Assembly (NCBI GenBank): GCA_963977495.1
Contig: CAXBOT010000006.1
Location: 1 to 64,000, forward strand
DNA: 64,000 nucleotides
Source: UBA1672 sp963977495
GTDB lineage: Bacteria; Pseudomonadota; Alphaproteobacteria; Micavibrionales; Micavibrionaceae
Direction of reading: 5' to 3'
The first letter of the stretch is position 1; every line of letters begins with the position of its first letter. The notes beneath the pieces were generated by a model. It ran no database searches and was not told the origin of the DNA. It worked only from the letters and a program-made list of their open reading frames with translations. Of this stretch, positions 1 to 7,792 are shown piece after piece. The translations under genes were made by a program, and so were the position numbers.

Positions 1-353
1 CAAGCTCAAGATCAGGGACAGCTTCAAGCACGAGTTCTGGTTCAAGTTCAGGCTCGGGTGCGAGTTCGAATTCAGGTTCAGGTTCAGGTTCAGGTTCAGG
101 TTCAGGTTCAGGTTCAGGTTCAGGTTCAGGCTCTAGCTCGGGTACGGGATCCACTTCAAGCTCCAGATCCAGCTCGTCTTCGGGTGATGGCGCGGATTCT
201 CAGTCTGATGATGGCGGGCAGGAAGATGGCGGTTCCAACGTCTTTGGCAGTCAGGGGAGCAACTTAGGTCCGACAAGAGTGTTTGTTGTCGATGGCGGTG
301 TCCGTTTGCCTGTCAGCGTTTCAAATGATGATGATAATCAAGAAGAAGAGTAA
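1..353 (+). CDS. C-terminus of Ser/Gly-rich exoprotein, probable TpsA partner (5' partial)
   Basis: The frame is open from the window edge to a TAA at 351-353, so only the last ~116 residues are visible. They begin with a Ser/Gly/Thr low-complexity tract whose core is ten Gly-Ser repeats, continue into a second Ser-rich stretch, then an Asp/Gly-rich segment, and end with a Glu/Asp-rich acidic tail. There is no recognisable enzymatic domain. The stop lies 8 bp upstream of a TpsB-family outer-membrane transporter, the usual TpsA-TpsB order, so this is inferred to be the end of a large secreted exoprotein with a flexible linker near its C-terminus. The N-terminal secretion domain that would prove this lies outside the window. 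The shifted frame encoding a Val-Gln repeat is a shadow of the same hexamer array. Confidence 0.6.
   Translation, partial: SSRSGTASSTSSGSSSGSGASSNSGSGSGSGSGSGSGSGSGSGSSSGTGSTSSSRSSSSSGDGADSQSDDGGQEDGGSNVFGSQGSNLGPTRVFVVDGGVRLPVSVSNDDDNQEEE
71..130. repeat. Tandem hexamer array (TTCAGG) x10
   Basis: Ten perfect copies of TTCAGG encode a Gly-Ser dipeptide repeat inside the exoprotein frame, with degenerate copies on both sides. Because the unit is 6 bp, slippage would change protein length without shifting the frame. Confidence 0.9.
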
Positions 354-361
354 CAAATCCC

Positions 362-2011
362 ATGAATAACTTCCGTTTTTTAGCCTGTGTATCTGCTGTT
401 GTTTTGTTTGGTCAAGTGTCCTTTGCTGCGGAGCAGCCGGATGCCGGACAGACGTTGCAAAATTTGCATAAATCGCCAACGTTACCTGCTGCTTCTCCGA
501 ATGTATCGTTTGACGCGCCTGTGTCCAATGTGCATAAGGCGGGCGGCCCACAAGTAACTGTTCGATCCATTACAATAACAGGTAATGATGTAATTGCAGA
601 TGATGTGTTATTGCCATTATTGGACGACGCACAAGGCCAAAGCTTTGACTTGGCTGGTATGAAGGGATTGGCCGATCGAATTACGGTGTATTATCATAAT
701 CATGATTATCCGTTTGCACGGGCTTTTATACCGACGCAATCCATGAAGGGCGATGTTCTTAATATCACGGTGGTTGAGGGACGATACGGTAATATTGAGA
801 CCCAAGGTGATGATGCACGCGCGGGGGCGACGCCGAAATTTTTGACGCGTTTGGGACACGAATCAGTGATTGAAGGGCGCGCATTAGAGCGTGTGAGCCT
901 TATTCTTGACGATCAGCCGGGCTATCGCTTTATGCCTGTTATTCGCCCTGGCCAAGATATGGGGACAGGAGATTTGTCTTTTCGTATGGAAAGGGAAGAG
1001 CGTTTTGGCGGTAATGTTCGTATAGATAATCAAGGCAACCGCTATACAGGGCGTGTGCGGGGACAATTGGGATTATACGCCAACAGTCCGTTTATGTTTG
1101 GTGATCAGATCAATATTAACACGGTTTATACCGAAGAACAGATGTGGTTCGGTTCTATCGGATATAATGCGCCGATTGGTGGATCGGGCTTGCGCGGTAA
1201 TGTTGGTTACGCGCACACAGATTATGAACTGGGCAAGCAATTTTCGTCTTTGGATGCACACGGTACAGCAAAAGTAGTCAGTGCAGGATTGAGTTATCCG
1301 ATTATTCGATCGCAAAAGGCCAATCTGTCGCTTTCTGTCAATTATCAGCATAAATGGCTGACTGATGAGCAAGGATCAAGCAGCAGCGTTGATAAAAAAT
1401 CAAGTGATGTTGTGCCTGTTGCGCTTAATTTTGATGCGCGTGATGGCTTTTTCGGCGGTGGTGTGACGTATGGAATGTTTAGTATAACCCATGGGATTCT
1501 CGATTTGGATAGCGGGCTTGCTGCAACAGATGCAACAACCGCCCAATCGAAAGGCAGTTTTAACAAAGTGAATTTGGATGTAGCACGTCTACAGGCATTG
1601 CCAATCGATAATTTTACGTTTTTTGGACGTATGGCAGGACAACTGGCGGGTGATAATTTGGATTCATCCGAAGATTTCGGTCTTGGTGGCCCTTCAGGCG
1701 CGCGCGCGTATCCCGTTGGTGAATCTTATGGCGATGAGGGCGCGTTAGGCCAAGCGGAATTACGCTATCAGGTTGGCCATGTTGCACCTTATGTGTTTTA
1801 TGATTACGGCCATACGAGAACCAATGATGACCCATGGACAACAGGCGATAATGACCGCAGCATTGGCGGTGCCGGTATTGGTATGCGCGCCGCGTATAAG
1901 GGGTGGAATGCCGATATGAGCGCAGCATGGCGCACAGTCGGCGGTGATCCAAAATCAGATGATCGCGATACGATGCCGATGGTTTGGCTTGGGCTTGGCT
2001 ATACATTTTAG
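362..2011 (+). CDS. Two-partner secretion outer-membrane transporter (TpsB; ShlB/FhaC/HecB family)
   Basis: The 549-residue product is predicted to secrete the upstream exoprotein across the outer membrane. Residues 1-23 form a signal peptide ending around FAA. Residues ~60-145 fit a POTRA_2 domain (VTVRSITITGN start, then a region ending VVEGRYGNI). From ~200 to the end alternating strands build an Omp85-type 16-strand barrel that finishes on a terminal Phe (GLGYTF). The conserved loop-6 region is seen as LGGPSGARAYP near residue 445, equivalent to the VRGY motif of FhaC. Length is typical of the family (~550-600). It starts 8 bp after the exoprotein stop, which suggests a common transcript. 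A weak stem-loop (2039-2068) follows the stop. Confidence 0.88.
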   Translation: MNNFRFLACVSAVVLFGQVSFAAEQPDAGQTLQNLHKSPTLPAASPNVSFDAPVSNVHKAGGPQVTVRSITITGNDVIADDVLLPLLDDAQGQSFDLAGMKGLADRITVYYHNHDYPFARAFIPTQSMKGDVLNITVVEGRYGNIETQGDDARAGATPKFLTRLGHESVIEGRALERVSLILDDQPGYRFMPVIRPGQDMGTGDLSFRMEREERFGGNVRIDNQGNRYTGRVRGQLGLYANSPFMFGDQININTVYTEEQMWFGSIGYNAPIGGSGLRGNVGYAHTDYELGKQFSSLDAHGTAKVVSAGLSYPIIRSQKANLSLSVNYQHKWLTDEQGSSSSVDKKSSDVVPVALNFDARDGFFGGGVTYGMFSITHGILDLDSGLAATDATTAQSKGSFNKVNLDVARLQALPIDNFTFFGRMAGQLAGDNLDSSEDFGLGGPSGARAYPVGESYGDEGALGQAELRYQVGHVAPYVFYDYGHTRTNDDPWTTGDNDRSIGGAGIGMRAAYKGWNADMSAAWRTVGGDPKSDDRDTMPMVWLGLGYTF

Positions 2012-2038
2012 GCTGACTATTGATGCTTAAAATCATCA

Positions 2039-2068
2039 GGAGAGACGTCGTAAATACCATGTCTCTCC
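2039..2068 (+). terminator. Stem-loop after tpsB
   Basis: GGAGAGAC at 2039-2046 pairs with GTCTCTCC at 2061-2068. No T-run follows, so this is a weak terminator or mRNA-stabilising hairpin. Confidence 0.3.
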
Positions 2069-2170
2069 AAAATTTCCATATGAAATGTGACTGCATCATG
2101 TAGTGTCCCCTTACATAAAACATTGCAATTGCGCGTATATCTTGTGTAAGTGGGTTGAAAGACCTATTGC

Positions 2171-2226
2171 TTGTCAGTAATGAAATTTTAGAGTGAGCTC
2201 ATGAGCTTGAGTATAGTGACTGACAA
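2171..2226. promoter_or_regulatory. Nested dyad symmetry upstream of porin gene
   Basis: TTGTCAGT (2171-2178) and ACTGACAA (2219-2226) form an 8-bp inverted repeat flanking a 12-bp perfect palindrome AGCTCATGAGCT (2196-2207). It lies 50-105 bp before the porin start. A regulator binding site is plausible, but it is not a clear Pho box. Confidence 0.35.
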
Positions 2227-2276
2227 TCATACTCATAGGTAATGTTGCAAGCTAAATGCATATACGGAGAAAATTG

Positions 2277-3689
2277 ATGATCAAGAAAACTATATTATGC
2301 GCATCTGTTTCCGCTCTGGTTCTGATATCAACATCAGCGCAGGCCAACGAAGATCAGATGTCCATGGAGCAAATACAAGCCCAACTTCAACAATTGGCTG
2401 AACAGGTTCAGCATCTTTCCAATGTGGTTGAGCAACAAAATGTCACTATTCAAAAACAGAATGCAGAAATAGCTGCGCAAAAGCAGGCCTCAGTTGAAAC
2501 GGCCAGTGCCATTGCGAACATAGCGCCAGCCGTGGGCGAGGGTGAGGCACGTGGTGTTAAAGTTTCGATGAAGCCTTCACCAAAAATTGAATCCGCTGAC
2601 GGTCAATATTCTTTCCAGCCATTCGGTCGTGTGCATTTGGATACAACACAATTTGATGATGACAAGTTTGATCACGCCAATAACTCTAATTTCCGCCGCG
2701 CACGTTTGGGTTTTAAGGGGAAGTTGGGCGAAGATTTTGAATATAAATCAGAAGTAGACTTTGCCGGTGAAAATGTTGCTTTTAAAGAAGTCAGCCTGAC
2801 CTATACAGGTCTGGAGAATGCAGACATCAAAATTGGTCACCAGAAACCGTCATTTGGTATGGAGCAAAATACAAGTTCCAACTATTTGTTGTTTACCGAA
2901 CGTTCTGCACCCACAAATGCATTTACACGCGATGAGGAAATTGGCCTGAACGTCATGGCTGGTGGCAGTCACTGGTCATTGGCTGCGGGTATCTTTAACG
3001 AAGATGCAGGAAACAGCGGTACGGGCGAAGACGAAGATGTGACAGTGGATGTTCGTGGTTCTGTGAACGCCCTTGGCCTTGCAAATGCAGACACAAAGAA
3101 TGTTTTGCATCTTGGCGCGGGGTACAGTCATCGCGCGCCAACGGGAAATGTGCGCTTTAGCGCTCGCCCGGGCACAGGTGATGGTGCTCGTCAGATTGAC
3201 ACAGGTAACATTGGATCAGCAGATGACGTCGGTCTATTCGGCGTGGAACTTGCCGCTGTTGTCGGCCCATTCAGTTTTCAAAGCGAATATTTTGACGCAG
3301 AAGTAAGCCGCAGCGGTGGAAACCAAGATGCGCGCTTTGATGGTTATTATGCGCAAGTTGGTTGGATAGTTACAGGTGAGAGCCGCCCATATAAGGGCGA
3401 TACCGGCAACTTCGGCAGAATAAAGCCTCAAAGCCCGTTCAGCCTGAAAGAAGGCGGTTGGGGGGCATGGGAGGTTCTTGCTCGCTACGACAATACGGAT
3501 TTGAATGATGCGGCGGCGGGGATTACGGGCGGCGAAATGGACACGACGAGCCTTGGTGTGAATTGGCATCTTACAGACTATGTTCGTTTAATGGCAAATG
3601 TGGTGGATGTGGATAGTGATGCGAACGCTGCCACGGCGGCCAATGATGATCCGACAGTTTATAATGTCCGCGCACAGTGGGATTTCTAA
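2277..3689 (+). CDS. Phosphate-selective porin O/P family outer-membrane porin
   Basis: A trimeric general or anion-selective porin is predicted. The ATG at 2277 is chosen over an in-frame ATG at 2256 because GGAGA sits 6 bp upstream and the product then begins with a standard signal peptide (MIKKTILCASVSALVL to SAQA). Residues ~25-80 form a coiled coil rich in Gln (QAQLQQLAEQVQHL), typical of OprO/OprP-like porins. The rest is a 16-strand barrel starting at YSFQPFGRVHLD and ending AQWDF with a terminal Phe. At 470 residues it matches Porin_O_P (PF07396). It faces a SulP transporter across a 51-bp gap, so the pair could serve anion uptake, but the substrate is not readable from sequence. Confidence 0.8.
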   Translation: MIKKTILCASVSALVLISTSAQANEDQMSMEQIQAQLQQLAEQVQHLSNVVEQQNVTIQKQNAEIAAQKQASVETASAIANIAPAVGEGEARGVKVSMKPSPKIESADGQYSFQPFGRVHLDTTQFDDDKFDHANNSNFRRARLGFKGKLGEDFEYKSEVDFAGENVAFKEVSLTYTGLENADIKIGHQKPSFGMEQNTSSNYLLFTERSAPTNAFTRDEEIGLNVMAGGSHWSLAAGIFNEDAGNSGTGEDEDVTVDVRGSVNALGLANADTKNVLHLGAGYSHRAPTGNVRFSARPGTGDGARQIDTGNIGSADDVGLFGVELAAVVGPFSFQSEYFDAEVSRSGGNQDARFDGYYAQVGWIVTGESRPYKGDTGNFGRIKPQSPFSLKEGGWGAWEVLARYDNTDLNDAAAGITGGEMDTTSLGVNWHLTDYVRLMANVVDVDSDANAATAANDDPTVYNVRAQWDF

Positions 3690-3740
3690 GTTATTGGTTT
3701 CACGTGTATACACTTTATCGCTAGCGTCTAGCAAAAGACC

Positions 3741-5417
3741 TTATGAAGACTCTGGCAGAATAAGCTGATGTGCGAGAGTAATGGCTTCATCGTAACTTGG
3801 TGCTATCCATAAATTTATGCGATTGTTCTCTATACCTGCTTTGGCCAACATATCCGCAGGTTGACGTTGGGGACTGCTTAAAATTATTTTTGTGTTCTTT
3901 GCATGAGATTCCTTAATAAGGTTTTTCAGGGCATTGAGCCCTGCTACATCCATGTAAGGCACAAGATTCATACGAATAATCAATACTTTGGGGGTATCTC
4001 CTATCGATTGTAGCGTCTCAAGCATTGTTCCGGCAATGCCAAAAAAAATTGGCCCTGTAATGCGGAAGACTTCTACACCAACAGGTAAATCATCCCTTTG
4101 TTCTACATCTTCTTCATCATCTTTCAAAGTATCACGGATATGCCGTCCTTGAGAGCGTAGTGTGACGGAGTTGCTCATCTCGCGCATGAAGAGTAAAGAG
4201 GCCAGTGTAACACCAACACCAATAGCCACCGTTAAATCAACTAGAACTGTTAAGGAAAACGTAAGAATCATAACAGCGCGGTCGCTTTTTGATAGCTTGA
4301 AAATATGGATAAAATGGTGGAATTCACTCATATTCCACGCAACGATGAATAAAATAGCGGAGAGCGTGGCAAGTGGCACAAAGCTCATTACATTACTTGC
4401 AAACATCATGAAGAGCAGAATAAAAAGGGCATGTGCCATCCCTGCGACAGGTGTTTTACCGCCTGATTTTATATTTGTTGCGGTGCGCGCAATGGCACCG
4501 GTTGCAGGCATACCGCCAAAGAAGGCCGAGGCGATATTGGCAACACCTTGGCCTATGAGTTCCTGATCTGAGCGATGTTTAGACCCCGACATACTGTCTG
4601 CAACAACTGCAGAGAGTAAAGATTCAATGCCTGCCAAAAATGCTATTGTAAAAGCGGAGGGCACGATGCTTATGAATTTCTCAAAATCCCATGCGGGGAT
4701 TTGGGGCATGGGTAAACCGGCGGGCATATCAGGAAAGCGCGAACCGATGGTTTCAACGGGTAAATGAAATATAAAAACGACCAAGGCTGTAATGATAACG
4801 GCAATCAAGTACCCAGGCAGTCTAGGCGCATGGCGCTTCAACAAGATAATTGTTAGCAATGCACCTAAGCCTGTGAGAAATGCTATCAAATTAAAAGTAT
4901 CAATGTGTGAATAATAAGAATGCCATTTGGAGAGAAATTCAGCGGGTACTTCTGATATATTTAAGCCCAGAAAATCTTTAATCTGCGAGGAGGCGATAAT
5001 CACCGCAATGCCTGCTGTAAAGCCGGTCACGACAGGATAGGGGATATATTTGACAATCCGCCCAAATCTGGCATAGCCCGCAACAATTAGAATAAGTCCG
5101 GCAAGGAATGTCGCAAGCAGAAGGCCATCATAGCCGTGTTGGGCAATAACATTGAAAACGACCACAATAAATGCGCCAGTCGGACCACCGATTTGGACAC
5201 GGGACCCGCCGAGAAAAGAGATCAAAAACCCGGCAATGACAGCCGTTATTAATCCTTTATCAGGTGATGCACCGCTGGCAATTCCCAGAGCCATAGACAA
5301 GGGCAAAGCGACAATGGCGACAGTTAGGCCAGCCATTATGTCTGATTTTAATGTATCCAGAGTATAACCTTGGCGTACAAGCGAAAAAAACTTAGGAGTA
5401 AAGTGTACAGGGATCAT
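3741..5417 (-). CDS. SulP-family anion transporter with C-terminal STAS domain
   Basis: This inner-membrane permease of 558 residues (SLC26/SulP) probably moves sulfate, bicarbonate or another anion. It opens with the family N-terminus (YTLDTLKSDIMAGLTVAIVA), has about 12 transmembrane segments to residue ~410, including GGPTGAFIVVV and the SESLLS-like segment IESLLSAVVADSMSG, and a cytoplasmic STAS domain at ~430-550 (VFRITGPIFFG; VPYMDVAGLNAL). Length and order are normal. It is transcribed convergently with the porin and has its own upstream region (5418-5876). No carbonic anhydrase gene is adjacent, so the anion cannot be assigned from context. Confidence 0.88.
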   Translation of the reverse strand: MIPVHFTPKFFSLVRQGYTLDTLKSDIMAGLTVAIVALPLSMALGIASGASPDKGLITAVIAGFLISFLGGSRVQIGGPTGAFIVVVFNVIAQHGYDGLLLATFLAGLILIVAGYARFGRIVKYIPYPVVTGFTAGIAVIIASSQIKDFLGLNISEVPAEFLSKWHSYYSHIDTFNLIAFLTGLGALLTIILLKRHAPRLPGYLIAVIITALVVFIFHLPVETIGSRFPDMPAGLPMPQIPAWDFEKFISIVPSAFTIAFLAGIESLLSAVVADSMSGSKHRSDQELIGQGVANIASAFFGGMPATGAIARTATNIKSGGKTPVAGMAHALFILLFMMFASNVMSFVPLATLSAILFIVAWNMSEFHHFIHIFKLSKSDRAVMILTFSLTVLVDLTVAIGVGVTLASLLFMREMSNSVTLRSQGRHIRDTLKDDEEDVEQRDDLPVGVEVFRITGPIFFGIAGTMLETLQSIGDTPKVLIIRMNLVPYMDVAGLNALKNLIKESHAKNTKIILSSPQRQPADMLAKAGIENNRINLWIAPSYDEAITLAHQLILPESS

Positions 5418-5536
5418 GTTTCAATATATTTCAACTTTGTTGGTCAGGTGAACTACTAGTGTCGTGCACTGACCCACCTTTTCCAATAAATTCTAAACTG
5501 GGGCAGTGATATAGTTCAAGAACATCTTATGCTCCT

Positions 5537-5696
5537 ATTTTTCGGCCGTTGCTACCGAAAAATCTAATGCTGACAGAGTGAGCTTTAGATTTTCTCTAAA
5601 TGATCATTTGACGATGGACAATTTATTTCAATATTTCATTTATTTTCATCGCCAACCTGTCCTGATATTCTCATAAATCGACTTTGTGAGAATATC
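5537..5696. promoter_or_regulatory. Two inverted repeats in the sulP-phaZ divergent intergenic region
   Basis: The 459-bp gap 5418-5876 holds no gene. It contains ATTTTTCGG / CCGAAAAAT (5537-5545 / 5555-5563) and a 10-bp pair GATATTCTCA / TGAGAATATC (5664-5673 / 5687-5696), the latter repeated in half form near 5761. These may be operators for phaZ or sulP. Confidence 0.35.
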
Positions 5697-5876
5697 GGAT
5701 TTAAATACCTCTCCCTTCGCTTCGGCTAGAAGCTTGTATCCGCGAACACAATAACAAGCATGAGAATATTGAAGTCTTTGCGCCCCTATTTTTACTGGTT
5801 ATTAGGAGATTTGGTTCTTGAAATCTGAAGCCAATTGCCCAATAGTCATAATAACACTACAATATAGGGGTATGAT

Positions 5877-7469
5877 ATGGATTCTTCTTCTCGTGTGACT
5901 TCAGTAGACGCGCTATCGTCACAGGACGCATTTGTCCGCACGATGAAAGGGCTTACCTATCAGTATTCCGATATGATGTCGCAGTGGACTAAGATGTTGA
6001 CGGACGCCGCTGACTTTGCGTTAAGCCATCCGGCAAATGTACTCGCCACAACATTACCCGTAGAAATGACGCGGGGCTGTCTACAATATGCCGGACGAAA
6101 CTTTGGCCCGCACGAAAAACACGAATTCAATTTTGATCTTTCGGATCAAAAAGTGAGAAAGCAGATTGCAAAAGATACAGGGATAGATGAAGCTTCGGCT
6201 TTAGCCAGAACCATAGATGGTGAGCCGGTTGACGTTGAAATAGAGGTTGTAGACGAGCAATCTTTTGGCAATTTAAAACATCTTAAGATTCTTGATCATG
6301 ACGGAAACGAGCATGCAGAACCACGCCCGCCGTTATTGATAATTTCACCCATGTCAGGCCATTTTGATACACTTTTAACGGACACAGTGCATCGCATGAT
6401 GCAAGATTATGATGTCTATGTCACCGATTGGAAGAATGCAAAACACATCCCCTTAGAAGAGGGGGAGTTTGGTCTGAGCGATTACACGTCTTATCTTAAG
6501 GATAAATGGTTGCCCATGATTAATATGCGTCACCAACCTGAAGGCACGGATGAGGATAACATCGCGCAAACTGTTCATACACTGGCGGTCTGTCAGCCAG
6601 GCGTATCGCTGTTGGCTGCGACGGCAATGATGTCAGAAGATGAGAGCCCGCACACTCCGGCGAGTGTCACAATGATGGGCAGTCCGATTGATACGCAGGT
6701 TAGTTCAGGCTCTGTGAATGAATTCGCAGAACAACATGATATGGACTGGTTCCGCAAAAATACAATATCGACGACCGGCCCAATATATGACGGAGCAGGG
6801 CGAGATGTATATTCAGGAACGGGGCAGCTGCTCGGCTTCATGTCGATGAATAAAGAAAAACATGAACAAGGCTTTAAAGATATGGCCGTCGGCATGGCTT
6901 TTGCGCCTTGGAATGATGCGGTGGACGCTTTGGGACTTGATCATGTATCTGTCGGTGATGGCGACAAAGCAGAAAGCATTGCGGCTTTTTATGACGAATT
7001 TCTGACTGTAGGAGATTTATCCGCTAAATTTTATCTGGAAACCATAGAGGCCGTTTTTAAAGAGCACCACATGGCAAACGGTAGTTTTAAACACACAGAC
7101 CCGGAAACCCAAGAGAGCCGTATCGTTGACCTTTCCGCTATCACACACACAGCTCTTTTTACGGTAGAGGGGGAGAATGATGATATCACAGGGCGCGGAC
7201 AAACTTCGGCTGCGCATGATTTAGCTCCAAACATACCTGACGATATGCGCCAACATCTGGAACAGGAAAAAGTAGGACATTATGGTTTGTTTTCAGGAAC
7301 CGGCTGGCGTCAGGGCATTGCACCGGAAATAATCGACTTCACACGCCGTGTAGACGAAGCGAATGGCCTTAATTATCACATGAGCACGGAACAAGAAAAT
7401 ACTTTGACACAGGCAGGTTTATTGAATGGCGTGTCTGAGCGTAGAGAAGAGGCTGATTTGGCTTTGTGA
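5877..7469 (+). CDS. phaZ: Intracellular polyhydroxyalkanoate (PHB) depolymerase
   Basis: Degrades intracellular PHB granules to hydroxybutyrate units. The family core is clear: PPLLIISPMSGHFDTLL, then DYDVYVTDWKNAKHIPL, and the nucleophile box VCQPGVS with Cys239 replacing the lipase-box Ser, as in Ralstonia PhaZa1. The acidic triad residue lies in TVEGENDDITG and the histidine in VGHYGLFSGTGWR. The product is 530 residues, ~110 longer than typical ~410-420-residue members; the extra length is mostly between the N-terminus and the core plus a short tail. Preceded by dyad symmetries and AT-rich DNA. The window also contains a broken phaC (55.7-56.06 kb), so synthase activity must come from another locus if the cycle runs. 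Confidence 0.9.
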   Translation: MDSSSRVTSVDALSSQDAFVRTMKGLTYQYSDMMSQWTKMLTDAADFALSHPANVLATTLPVEMTRGCLQYAGRNFGPHEKHEFNFDLSDQKVRKQIAKDTGIDEASALARTIDGEPVDVEIEVVDEQSFGNLKHLKILDHDGNEHAEPRPPLLIISPMSGHFDTLLTDTVHRMMQDYDVYVTDWKNAKHIPLEEGEFGLSDYTSYLKDKWLPMINMRHQPEGTDEDNIAQTVHTLAVCQPGVSLLAATAMMSEDESPHTPASVTMMGSPIDTQVSSGSVNEFAEQHDMDWFRKNTISTTGPIYDGAGRDVYSGTGQLLGFMSMNKEKHEQGFKDMAVGMAFAPWNDAVDALGLDHVSVGDGDKAESIAAFYDEFLTVGDLSAKFYLETIEAVFKEHHMANGSFKHTDPETQESRIVDLSAITHTALFTVEGENDDITGRGQTSAAHDLAPNIPDDMRQHLEQEKVGHYGLFSGTGWRQGIAPEIIDFTRRVDEANGLNYHMSTEQENTLTQAGLLNGVSERREEADLAL

Positions 7470-7792
7470 CACTAGGGACGGTCTTTAGCGTTAAGGTTTC
7501 TCAATCAGGGTTAGAACGGAACACAAGTGTAAAATTTTCTTTCTTCTTATTCCATAATATTTTAATCCTCGCTTTTATCTAATTTCAAATAATATCTATC
7601 CCACAACTTTTGAGACAAAATAAGACTTCGCAAACGATGGAATGGATCAATGAAAATAGTAACTTTGTTGCTTTTTCGTAATTTAAACTACCGAACCATC
7701 GTTTATTAATTGAACATGCGAGAATTCCTTCATATCTAGTAACTTTTGAAATAATACGTTACTCTTCTAAATAATTTAGAAATAGGGGAATT
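7470..7792. other. AT-rich intergenic region
   Basis: These 323 bp contain no supported gene. The only clear structure is the 17-bp palindrome at 7765-7781 beside the next gene's ribosome binding site. Confidence 0.6.
7765..7781. promoter_or_regulatory. Perfect palindrome abutting RBS of the 1207-residue protein gene
   Basis: TTCTAAATAATTTAGAA has 8-bp arms around one central A and lies just before the AGGGGAA ribosome binding site. The position suggests an operator or a translation-controlling hairpin. Confidence 0.45.

Noticed and set aside
71..130. Phase-variable on/off switch from the short tandem repeat
   Set aside because: The unit is 6 bp, so copy changes keep the frame; it can alter length only.
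58..267. Open frame encoding a Val-Gln repeat protein
   Set aside because: It is the shifted frame of the TTCAGG array; the frame ending at 353 continues through the window edge and fits the exoprotein.
2171..2226. Pho box upstream of the OprP-like porin
   Set aside because: The repeats do not match the spaced CTGTCAT direct repeats of PhoB sites; only a dyad is present.
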